NCBI RefSeq assembly: GCF_000145275.1
Contig: NC_014393.1
Coordinates: 2,480,001-2,544,000 of the forward strand
Source of the DNA: Clostridium cellulovorans 743B
GTDB lineage: Bacteria; Bacillota; Clostridia; Clostridiales; Clostridiaceae
Reading direction: 5' to 3'
Length of the DNA: 64,000 bases
Both the position numbers and the translations under genes were made by a program. Under the pieces are notes generated by a model. It was given only the letters and a program-made list of their open reading frames with translations. It did no database searches and was not told the origin of the DNA. Shown piece after piece: positions 54,396 to 62,460 of the stretch. Within the stretch, counting starts at the first letter, position 1, and the number at the start of each line of letters is the position of its first letter.

Positions 54396-56746
54396 ATTAA
54401 TTCCACCACTGTAGCACCAGTACCGCCTTCATTATAATTTCCAAGTCTAAAACTTTTTACATGATGATGCTTTTTTAACATTTCACATATAGCATTTCTC
54501 AAAGTTCCAGTTCCTTTTCCATGAATAATTGTTACTTCGCCAAGTCCAGCCATAAAAGCATCATCTAGGTATTTATCTACCATATACCTTCCTTCTTCCC
54601 CATCCACACCTCTTATATCAATTGAGGATGATACTGATTTCAGATTTAACTTCATTTCTCTCTTTTTAACTTTTTTCTGTTCCTTGGTATCTTTTGGTGA
54701 TCTAAGTTCTGATAACTTTATAGATATCTTCATTATACCAGCTTGAACTTGAACTTCACCTTTGTTATCAACTTTTCCAATAACGATAGCCTTTTGATTT
54801 AGAGAAGGTATGAAAACTTCTTCACCTTCAGTTACTGTTGTCAATGCTTCGCCGTCAAGTGTTTTATTCTTTAAATTTGTCTCTGCTTCTTCAAGTTTAT
54901 TTTTTAATTTTAATCTTTGTTCTTCTAATTTTTGTCTAGCCCCTGCTCCATAGCCAAGCTTTTCTAGTTCTCTCATGTCTCTTAAAATATTGTCTGCTTC
55001 TTCTTTAGCTTCTTTTAGAAGTTTTCTTGCTTCCCTTTTTCCTTCTTCAATAGCTTTTTCTCTTGATAATGAAATGCTATTAAATTTCTCTTCATATTTT
55101 TCTTTATATTTTTTTGCTTCTATAGTTAAAAGTTCATGTTCTCTTCTGTATTCTTCTGCTTTTATACTTTTTTCTTGAAGAGTTTGTATTAAATCTTCAA
55201 ATTCTAAGGTTTCTCTGGCTATATTTTCTTTTGCATTAGTTATTATATAATCAGGTAATCCAAGCCTTCTAGATATTTCGAAGGCATTTGATTTTCCCGG
55301 TATACCTATAAGCAATCTATATGTAGGTTTTAAAGTTTCAACGTCAAATTCAACAGAAGCATTTTCTACATTTTCTGTTTTTAAAGCATATCCTTTTAAC
55401 TCACTGTAGTGTGTAGTGGCAACTAGTTTAACTTTATTCATTCTTAAGTTTTCAAGAATTGAAATTGCTAAAGCTGCACCTTCTGTAGGGTCAGTACCAG
55501 CTCCTAACTCGTCAAATAAAGCTAATGAATGTTCATCAGCATTTTCAATAATAGATACAATATTTGTCATGTGACTAGAAAAGGTTGATAAACTTTGCTC
55601 AATACTTTGTTCATCGCCAATATCTGCAAAAATCTCTTTAAAGAATCCTACTGTAGAATTTTCTCTTGCAGGAATTAAAAGTCCAGATAAGGCCATTAAT
55701 TCTATCAAACCTAAGGTTTTTAATGTAACAGTTTTACCGCCAGTATTAGGTCCTGTTATAACAAGCGATGTAAATTCTCTACCTAACTTTATATCTGAAG
55801 GAACTACAATTTTTCTATCTAAAAGGGGATGTCTTGCTTCAATTAAATCAACATTTCCATCTTTATTTATTTTAGGTATAGTACATCCTAAATCATTAGC
55901 ATATTTTGCTTTAGCAAATATAAAGTCTAATTCAGTGACAATTAATGAATTGTTTTCAATAACATTAATATCATCATATACCTTATTCGACAATTCTTGA
56001 AGAATTCTATCAATTTCAGCTTTTTCTTTCAAAAGTAGTTCTTTAATCTCATTATTTAAATTTACTAATGCAATTGGTTCAATGAATAATGTTGAGCCTG
56101 TAGAACTTTGATCATGTACTAATCCTTGAACGGATCCTTTATGCTCTGCTTTTACAGGAAGAACATATCTATCACCTCTAATGGTGTAGAAGTTTTCTTG
56201 AAGCACATTTGAGTATTGCCTTACCATCGAACTTACTTTTTCTTTAACTGAGTTATTCTTCTCCTTAAGAGATCTTCTGATGTTATATAAAGTAGTACTT
56301 GCTTTATCACTGATTTCATCTTCACTAATTATCGCATTAAAAATAGCATCCTCTAAATTTTTAACAGGTACTATTCCCTGACATATATCTTCAAGAACAT
56401 TGGAAGAAATATCTGATTCTTTTGTATCTATGTATCCCTTAAATCTTCTTGCGATTCTCATAACATTTGAGATTCTTACAAGTTGAACAGCCATTAGTGT
56501 GCCACCTTTTGAAGCAAGGTTAATGGCATCTCTTATGTCGTAAGCTCCATCAAAGGGAGCGGTACCTTTTTTCATTAGAAGATTAAGTGCTTCTTCTGTT
56601 TCTTTAAGATGCTCTAGAACTTCATATATATTATCATATGGTTCTAAAGATTCTATTAAATCTTTTGCTGCAGTTGTATTGGTATAACCTTTAACTTTAT
56701 CTTTAACTTTATTAAATTCTAATACTCTTAAAACCCTTTTGTTCAA
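54392..56746 (-). CDS. mutS2: MutS2 ribosome-rescue / anti-recombination ATPase
   Basis: 784 residues. Core and clamp domains, then the ABC-type ATPase (Walker A GPNTGGKTVTLKT, STFSSHMTN, Walker B SLALFDELGAGTDP), a long coiled region (about 515-625), and a C-terminal Smr nuclease domain (DIRGVDGEE, VTIIHGKGTGTLR). Acts on collided ribosomes or recombination intermediates. Directly after the U32 peptidase gene. Confidence 0.96.
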   Translation of the reverse strand: MNKRVLRVLEFNKVKDKVKGYTNTTAAKDLIESLEPYDNIYEVLEHLKETEEALNLLMKKGTAPFDGAYDIRDAINLASKGGTLMAVQLVRISNVMRIARRFKGYIDTKESDISSNVLEDICQGIVPVKNLEDAIFNAIISEDEISDKASTTLYNIRRSLKEKNNSVKEKVSSMVRQYSNVLQENFYTIRGDRYVLPVKAEHKGSVQGLVHDQSSTGSTLFIEPIALVNLNNEIKELLLKEKAEIDRILQELSNKVYDDINVIENNSLIVTELDFIFAKAKYANDLGCTIPKINKDGNVDLIEARHPLLDRKIVVPSDIKLGREFTSLVITGPNTGGKTVTLKTLGLIELMALSGLLIPARENSTVGFFKEIFADIGDEQSIEQSLSTFSSHMTNIVSIIENADEHSLALFDELGAGTDPTEGAALAISILENLRMNKVKLVATTHYSELKGYALKTENVENASVEFDVETLKPTYRLLIGIPGKSNAFEISRRLGLPDYIITNAKENIARETLEFEDLIQTLQEKSIKAEEYRREHELLTIEAKKYKEKYEEKFNSISLSREKAIEEGKREARKLLKEAKEEADNILRDMRELEKLGYGAGARQKLEEQRLKLKNKLEEAETNLKNKTLDGEALTTVTEGEEVFIPSLNQKAIVIGKVDNKGEVQVQAGIMKISIKLSELRSPKDTKEQKKVKKREMKLNLKSVSSSIDIRGVDGEEGRYMVDKYLDDAFMAGLGEVTIIHGKGTGTLRNAICEMLKKHHHVKSFRLGNYNEGGTGATVVELI

Positions 56747-56748
56747 AT

Positions 56749-59094
56749 TTATTCAACCCCTCTTTTATAGTGCCCTTTAGTGTAGTTGCCTTTTTGTTCA
56801 AAGTAGCTACTATTATTATTGCTAAAGGCAGTTATTATATCTTTTACTTCTTCAAAATTTTCATCAATAAAATCTAATCTAATAGAATCTATTTTAGAAT
56901 TATTTATATCGCTGATAACTTCACATAAGTTAATAGCTACACTATTATAAATATGACTTCTACAAAATTTGTCAGTTTTTATTATAAAGTCTGCATTTTT
57001 TCTATCTTTTAAAAGAAATTTAGAATTTTCGCATGGCATTGAACAACTATTATTGCAAGATTTCCCTCCAAAGGTACTACCGATAGGGCAATATTCTGAT
57101 ACCATCATTTCGACTTTACCATAGCCAAGAATTTGACATCCAATAGGAGCGTTCTTAATTAATTCATTTAGTTCATTTTTATTTAGTTCTACACTAACAC
57201 AACTTCCTATAATATAAGAACTAAAGAAATCTAGAGCATATTTGTTAAAAACATTAAGTTTATAATCACCGATAATATCAGTTTTATCGTGGTATCTTGA
57301 AATAATACCCAAGTTTGAAGTGATTATCCCTTGGATATTTGGTAATAACTCATCAATAGTTTTACATATATAGTCAAATTCTTCTTTAATGATATTAGGA
57401 ATTTTAATAAAAGTTTTATTTTTTATAACGTGATCCTTTGATAAGTTACTTCTTCTATTAAATAAATCTATGGCAATTGAAGAAACATTTGCTTCAATTG
57501 CGCCTTCAAGTTGATCGTTTGTATTGACTACAGCCAAGAGCCTTGGCATAGTTATATTTTTCTTAGGCTCCCTATTTAAATCTAGATTGAGTTTTATATT
57601 ATTGCTCCTAATTTTTACCATATCTTCTTCTATTATTTTTAGGAGTTCTCGTCTAATACTATTTAACGAACTTATAGGTAGAAAACCTTCTTCATAGCAA
57701 GAAAAATTTATTTCTGAAAATTCAAAGGCTGTATTACCTGTTTTGGATAGATTATCAATTATTTTTCCTTTATCTAAAGGTTTTTTTATAGCTTCTTTCA
57801 CTATTTCACCATATACAGTATACAGTTTATTCCTGAATTTTGTAGAAAATTCAATTGCTTCATTAAGTTTAAATTTAATGGTTCCCTCTAATTTATGTTT
57901 GTTTCTAAAAGGATCCATATATTGTTCTTTAAGAGTTTTCATTAGATATATGTCATTTGTTTTATAAATAGGCTCACCTTTTTTAAAATTTCCTTGTTTT
58001 AAAGTTATTTTATCACCAATAACAGCACTGGAAATATCACGCCCATCCTTTAAAATTGATGAGACTACAAAACCATCCTCATTTACTCTTACTCCATCGC
58101 CTATATTCAAAGCTTCTGTAAGCATGATATCAGTTTTATTTATAGCCTTTCCAATAAAAATCCCTGTGTTTTTAGGAAAGTTAAAAGCCATCATATCTTT
58201 ACCAACGTTACCAAATAGGTAACCTTTGGAAAATCCTTCTCTATTAAATAATTGTGTTAGTTTTTTCATTTCAGTTTTTGTATCGAACTTTTTGCCGTTA
58301 TAGACGGTATCGATAGCATTCCTATATGTAGTTACTACACCGGCAACATATTCAGGTTTTTTCATGCGTCCTTCAATCTTCAAAGACGAAGTACCACTAT
58401 CTATAATTTCTTTTATATTTTCAATAAAATTCATATCCTTTGGGCTTAGGATAAAGCCTCTTTTTTCTTCTTGGCTATTAGTATTTATAATAGAGTATGG
58501 AAGTCTACAACTTTGAGCACATCTTCCTCTGTTTCCACTTCTTCCGCCAATCATTGAACTCATTAGGCATTGACCAGAATAACAAACACATAAAGCACCA
58601 TGGACAAATATTTCAGTCTCTATATTTAGGTCTTTTGAAATATACTTAATCTCAGGTAGAGACAACTCTCTAGATAACACTATTCTTTTAAATCCATAAT
58701 CATTTAAAAATTTTACACCTTCAGCATTATGTGCTGTTAATTGAGTTGATGCATGAATTTCTAAGTTTGGGTAGTTTTTTCGAACTAGATATGCCAGACC
58801 TAAATCTTGTAATAATACAGCGTCTACTCCAGAATTATGTAGGAACCCTATATATTCCAAAGCTTCCAAAATCTCATTATCCTTTTGAAGTGTATTTACA
58901 GTGACATATAATTTAACATTGTATAGATGACAATAGTCAATAGCTTTTTTTAAAGTTTCGTTATCAAAGTTGGAAGCATAAGCTCTTGCAGAGAACTTAT
59001 TTCCGCCAAGATAAACGGCATCGGCACCACATTGTACTGCTGCAATTAAACTTTCCTGACTTCCGGCTGGTGCCAGTAACTCGATTTTCTTCAT
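56749..59094 (-). CDS. U32 family peptidase (long form with DUF3656)
   Basis: 781 residues. The U32 barrel starts ELLAPAGSQESLIAAVQCGADAVYLGG, with ELSLPEIK, the Cys motif QCLMSSMIGGRSGNRGRCAQSCR and KSCNNSCSMPC near the end. Long U32/RlhA-type proteins such as this are linked with hydroxylation or collagenase-like activity; exact role open. First gene of the run to mutS2, DUF523 and TPR. Confidence 0.9.
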   Translation of the reverse strand: MKKIELLAPAGSQESLIAAVQCGADAVYLGGNKFSARAYASNFDNETLKKAIDYCHLYNVKLYVTVNTLQKDNEILEALEYIGFLHNSGVDAVLLQDLGLAYLVRKNYPNLEIHASTQLTAHNAEGVKFLNDYGFKRIVLSRELSLPEIKYISKDLNIETEIFVHGALCVCYSGQCLMSSMIGGRSGNRGRCAQSCRLPYSIINTNSQEEKRGFILSPKDMNFIENIKEIIDSGTSSLKIEGRMKKPEYVAGVVTTYRNAIDTVYNGKKFDTKTEMKKLTQLFNREGFSKGYLFGNVGKDMMAFNFPKNTGIFIGKAINKTDIMLTEALNIGDGVRVNEDGFVVSSILKDGRDISSAVIGDKITLKQGNFKKGEPIYKTNDIYLMKTLKEQYMDPFRNKHKLEGTIKFKLNEAIEFSTKFRNKLYTVYGEIVKEAIKKPLDKGKIIDNLSKTGNTAFEFSEINFSCYEEGFLPISSLNSIRRELLKIIEEDMVKIRSNNIKLNLDLNREPKKNITMPRLLAVVNTNDQLEGAIEANVSSIAIDLFNRRSNLSKDHVIKNKTFIKIPNIIKEEFDYICKTIDELLPNIQGIITSNLGIISRYHDKTDIIGDYKLNVFNKYALDFFSSYIIGSCVSVELNKNELNELIKNAPIGCQILGYGKVEMMVSEYCPIGSTFGGKSCNNSCSMPCENSKFLLKDRKNADFIIKTDKFCRSHIYNSVAINLCEVISDINNSKIDSIRLDFIDENFEEVKDIITAFSNNNSSYFEQKGNYTKGHYKRGVE

Positions 59095-59368
59095 TTGTCC
59101 ATCTCCTTAAAAGTACTATCCTTAATTATACAGAATAATAGAGAAAAAATAAAGTTTTCAAAATTTTGAGATCAAATGCCTTTTAAAGTTTTATTTAAAG
59201 AGTCTGTTACTAGCAGTAAAACTCAATATATACATTGATATAGAGGTTAATAAATTCAAGGTTTTAGTTCTATATAGGAGGAGTTTAGACATTGAATCTC
59301 AGTATATAAGTTCTATCAATGATTTTATATAAATATATATTACTAAATTAATAGACAAGAGGTTCATT

Positions 59369-60178
59369 GTGTTCAAATTTATATTTTCTCTTTATTTTAT
59401 GTTATTTTATATGTTTATAACCAATAATGTATCTCCTCATAAGCTAGAAGAGAGTTTAAGAGTTTTAGAACAACATCAAAGTACTCATCGATTGCCAACA
59501 TATATACGTTCAGAAAGAAGTAGTATTCTTATACGTAAACTTCCTAAAAGTGCCTTATTTGATAAAGTTGTTTATCTTACTTTTGATGATGGTCCTTCAA
59601 ATAATACTGTTAGGGTATTGGACATATTAAAACAATATGATGTAAAAGCTACTTTTTTTGTTAATTATCAAGAAGATTATGAAGCTATATATAAAAGAAT
59701 TTATTTAGAAGGTCATGCTATTGGAAATCATACTTATTCTCACGATTATAATTTAATTTATCAAAGTCCTACAGCTTTTTTGGAGGATTATGATAAATTA
59801 AATAAATATCTATATTCGCTTATTGGGGTTACTCCAGACATTATGAGGTTTCCAGGTGGGTCAAATAATTCAATAGGAGGAGTAGGTTTCATGTCACAAC
59901 TATCAAAAGAAGTAATGAATAGAGGAATAGAGTATACAGATTGGAATTCTTTGTCGGGAGATGCAGAGACGATACAGTTAGTTTCAAAAGAGCAATTAGC
60001 CCTAAAGGTAGAAACTACAGCAATTGGAGAAGATAAGGTAATAGTTCTTATGCATGATGCTAGTGCAAAAAATACGACACCTGATGCATTACCTACAATT
60101 ATTGAGTATTTTAAAGCACAAGGATATGTATTTTCTTCATTATCAAAGGATGAATTTACTGTTCATTTTCTTCAGTAA
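59369..60178 (+). CDS. polysaccharide deacetylase (NodB-type)
   Basis: 269 residues. A hydrophobic N-terminal segment (about 2-20) acts as signal or anchor. NodB motifs: VYLTFDDGPSNNT, GNHTYSHDYN, MRFPGGSNN, and VLMHDA. Probably deacetylates peptidoglycan GlcNAc or similar outside the cell. The start is a GTG with AGAGG 6-7 bases upstream. Confidence 0.88.
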   Translation: MFKFIFSLYFMLFYMFITNNVSPHKLEESLRVLEQHQSTHRLPTYIRSERSSILIRKLPKSALFDKVVYLTFDDGPSNNTVRVLDILKQYDVKATFFVNYQEDYEAIYKRIYLEGHAIGNHTYSHDYNLIYQSPTAFLEDYDKLNKYLYSLIGVTPDIMRFPGGSNNSIGGVGFMSQLSKEVMNRGIEYTDWNSLSGDAETIQLVSKEQLALKVETTAIGEDKVIVLMHDASAKNTTPDALPTIIEYFKAQGYVFSSLSKDEFTVHFLQ

Positions 60179-60186
60179 TTTAAAAT

Positions 60187-60229
60187 AATATCTTCCTATT
60201 TTATATATTACTTAAAATGGGAAGATATT
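60187..60229 (+). terminator. terminator after the deacetylase
   Basis: AATATCTTCC / GGAAGATATT stem extended by TATTTT / AAAAT, followed by T residues. The rest of the gap to 60381 shows no gene. Confidence 0.75.
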
Positions 60230-60381
60230 ATTTACAAGATATGTACCACGATTTATTATGTTAAACAACCAAGCATATTGAAAATGCAGATTATATTTTC
60301 TAGAAACTCACTCTCCTTAAAAAAAGCAAGTAAGTGTTTTATAAACTTTTCATTTAAATACTAAGTTAATAAAAAGTAGTA

Positions 60382-60669
60382 TTAACTTACAATAAAGTGA
60401 TCGCTTAAGATACTCTTTAACGCAGTTGAACTTGCACTATGACAACGTGCAATGGAGAGATTTTTCTTTGATGCCTCTTTAAGGGCACTATTAATCATCT
60501 TATGTGAGACTGTACTTGTGAATAAAACCAATAAGTCAGGATTTCCAATTTGTCCTTTAAGATTGCCAGGCATTTGTGTAAATACTTTTGCCTTACATTG
60601 ATATTCTTTGCATATTTGCTTGTATTCACTAATCATTCTATCATTTCCACCTATTATAACAACGCTCAT
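60382..60669 (-). CDS. DUF2325 family protein
   Basis: 95 residues with the start SVVIIGGNDRMISEYKQICKEY and CHSASSTALKSIL, typical of DUF2325. Function unknown. GGAGG precedes the ATG. Last gene after the flavodoxin, so likely in the iron-responsive unit. Confidence 0.82.
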   Translation of the reverse strand: MSVVIIGGNDRMISEYKQICKEYQCKAKVFTQMPGNLKGQIGNPDLLVLFTSTVSHKMINSALKEASKKNLSIARCHSASSTALKSILSDHFIVS

Positions 60670-60700
60670 AAAACTCCTCCATCCATATTTTATTATGAAT

Positions 60701-60735
60701 AATTCACTCCTTAGCTATTTGCTAAGAAGTGAATT
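60701..60735 (-). terminator. hairpin between flavodoxin and DUF2325 genes
   Basis: AATTCACTCCTTAGC / GCTAAGAAGTGAATT, 15 bp with one mismatch. No T run, so it may stabilise the upstream RNA or partly stop transcription. Confidence 0.5.
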
Positions 60736-60740
60736 AATAT

Positions 60741-61151
60741 TTACATTTTTGAAAATAAGTTACCAAACTCTTCACAAGTAGTTAGATCTTCTGGTTCTCC
60801 ATTAATAATTAAACCCTCATTAAATAAGATTCCACCTACATTTGTAACACGTTCTTCCCAATTTCTCATCCATTCACCATCACCCCAGCCGTAAGAACCA
60901 AAAAGAGCTATTTTTTTTGATGACAGTTTATCTTCAATGCTTTTAAAAAATGGTTCAAATTCACTTTCCTCTAATTCTTCCGCACCCATAGATGGGCAAC
61001 CGAATGCGATTTTATCATATTGATCAATCTGAGCTTTATCAAAATCTGATATGTAAAATAAATCTGCTTCCTTTATACCTTTGGCTATACTTTTTGCCAT
61101 TGTCTCTGTGTTACCTGTTCCACTCCAATAAATTACTGCAATTTTATTCAT
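60741..61151 (-). CDS. flavodoxin
   Basis: 136 residues, short-chain flavodoxin. FMN phosphate loop IYWSGTGNTETMA, GCPSMGAEELEE and GSYGWGDGEWM contribute the isoalloxazine site. Replaces ferredoxin when iron is scarce. AGGAGG before the ATG. Lies between DUF3793 and DUF2325 genes downstream of a DtxR-type regulator. Confidence 0.95.
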   Translation of the reverse strand: MNKIAVIYWSGTGNTETMAKSIAKGIKEADLFYISDFDKAQIDQYDKIAFGCPSMGAEELEESEFEPFFKSIEDKLSSKKIALFGSYGWGDGEWMRNWEERVTNVGGILFNEGLIINGEPEDLTTCEEFGNLFSKM

Positions 61152-61169
61152 AAAATACCTCCTATATGA

Positions 61170-61745
61170 TTAAGCAACATTAATTAGTTGCAATATTGAT
61201 GTACCGCTACAAATTTTTTCATAATATTTAGTTCTGCATAAAGTATATTGATTAAATAAGTCCTTTGCTTTAGAAGTGCTAGTATACACCTTCCAATAAC
61301 CACAATATTTATATCCCTTCCCCTTATTTTCAATAAACCCAATAACATCTTCATAGGGATATCCTAAAAATAAACCTATTTCATGAGGGAAGTTCATATT
61401 AACAATTCTTTTCTTTAAACAATCAAGAGTATCTTTTATAGTTTTTTCAGTGTTGTATCCAAGCTGTTTAAGAAAAGAAAAATGTTTTGGTGAATTTAAT
61501 TCTGAAGATAGAAGTGGTTCATTATATACTAATATTAATGCTCGGCTATCATATTGATTCAAAATATAAAAAAAAATCCCCTTATCATTCAATATTTGGT
61601 TATATTTATTAATTGTCTTCTCAATATTTGAAGCATATGCTTTATTGCAGATGAGTAAGCTTCCAGATTTTATGCCTGCTAATGTAGGGGCACAATAAAA
61701 AGCCAGTAGCTTATCAAAAGAATCTAAATTTGGTACAATACACAT
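61170..61745 (-). CDS. DUF3793 family protein
   Basis: About 191 residues. FLGYPYEDVIGFIENKGKGYKYCGYWKVY is the conserved part. The family is frequently found beside flavodoxin in Clostridia; function unknown. The ATG at 61745 is preferred because CGGAGG stands 5 bases upstream; the longer reading has none. First gene after the operators. Confidence 0.85.
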   Translation of the reverse strand: MCIVPNLDSFDKLLAFYCAPTLAGIKSGSLLICNKAYASNIEKTINKYNQILNDKGIFFYILNQYDSRALILVYNEPLLSSELNSPKHFSFLKQLGYNTEKTIKDTLDCLKKRIVNMNFPHEIGLFLGYPYEDVIGFIENKGKGYKYCGYWKVYTSTSKAKDLFNQYTLCRTKYYEKICSGTSILQLINVA

Positions 61746-61772
61746 TTTTACCTCCGGAAAATAAAATGCCAA

Positions 61773-61790
61773 GGTTAGCTATTGCTAACC
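61773..61790. promoter_or_regulatory. palindromic operator 1 (GTTAGC-N4-GCTAAC)
   Basis: GGTTAGC TATT GCTAACC, in the 5' leader of DUF3793. Shares the core GTTAGC-N4-GCTAAC with the larger palindrome at 61854-61899. The shape recalls DtxR/IdeR boxes (TTAGGTTAGSCTAACCTAA). Confidence 0.65.
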
Positions 61791-61853
61791 CAGTTTGAAA
61801 AAAATTATCTAAAGAATAGTTGATAATTTTTTATCTTAAGCACTGGTATATAA

Positions 61854-61899
61854 TATATTAATCATATAGTTAGCAACTGCTAACTATATGATTAATATA
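61854..61899. promoter_or_regulatory. 46-base palindromic operator 2 overlapping the promoter
   Basis: Two perfect 21-base arms around a 4-base spacer AACT, with GTTAGC/GCTAAC at the centre. On the minus strand it contains TTGCTA followed 17 bases later by TTATAT, so the site would cover the -35 of the DUF3793-flavodoxin promoter. Its centre is 95 bases from operator 1. Confidence 0.7.
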
Positions 61900-61950
61900 G
61901 CATATCCTCCATATTTTTGTCAACATAAATAAAAGCAGAATAATCTGCTT

Positions 61951-62328
61951 TTATTTACTACCATTAAATTCAACAAAGTCTTTAATTTTATCAAAAGTTT
62001 CTTGACTGATTATATGTTCAATACGGCAAGCATCTTCACTAGCTAATTTTTCTTCTAAGTTTAGTGTTAACATTAAGTATTTAGTTATATAATTATGACG
62101 TTCATAAACCTCTAAAGCTTTTTTTCTACCTTTTTCAGTAAATAAAATATTACCGTCTGAACCCATTTCAATCAGTTCTTCTTCTCTTAATATTCCCATG
62201 GCTCTACTTATACTTGGTTTTGAATATCCCAGTTCATTAGCTATATCAATTGATCTTACAGAGCCTTTTCTATTTTGTAAAATCAATATTGTTTCTAGAT
62301 AATCTTCTCCAGATTGATGAATTTTCAT
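61951..62328 (-). CDS. DtxR/MntR-family metal-dependent repressor (short form)
   Basis: 125 residues: a winged helix-turn-helix (DIANELGYSKPSISRAMGILREEELI) and dimerisation domain, without the SH3-like C-terminus. Metal ligands by family: D9, E12, H78, C101, E104, H105. Cys101 in DACRIEH matches DtxR Cys102 rather than the Glu of MntR, which favours iron over manganese, while D9 is MntR-like. It is directly upstream of the operators and the flavodoxin unit. Confidence 0.88.
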   Translation of the reverse strand: MKIHQSGEDYLETILILQNRKGSVRSIDIANELGYSKPSISRAMGILREEELIEMGSDGNILFTEKGRKKALEVYERHNYITKYLMLTLNLEEKLASEDACRIEHIISQETFDKIKDFVEFNGSK

Positions 62329-62460
62329 AATACCTCCCTATACTTACAACATTTTAAAGAAAGTAATGTATTATATTGTAACATAGGAATATATAAAGAA
62401 CAAGTTCATTACAAGTATGAAAATTATATAACTTGTATTTAATTAAATAGATTTATAACT

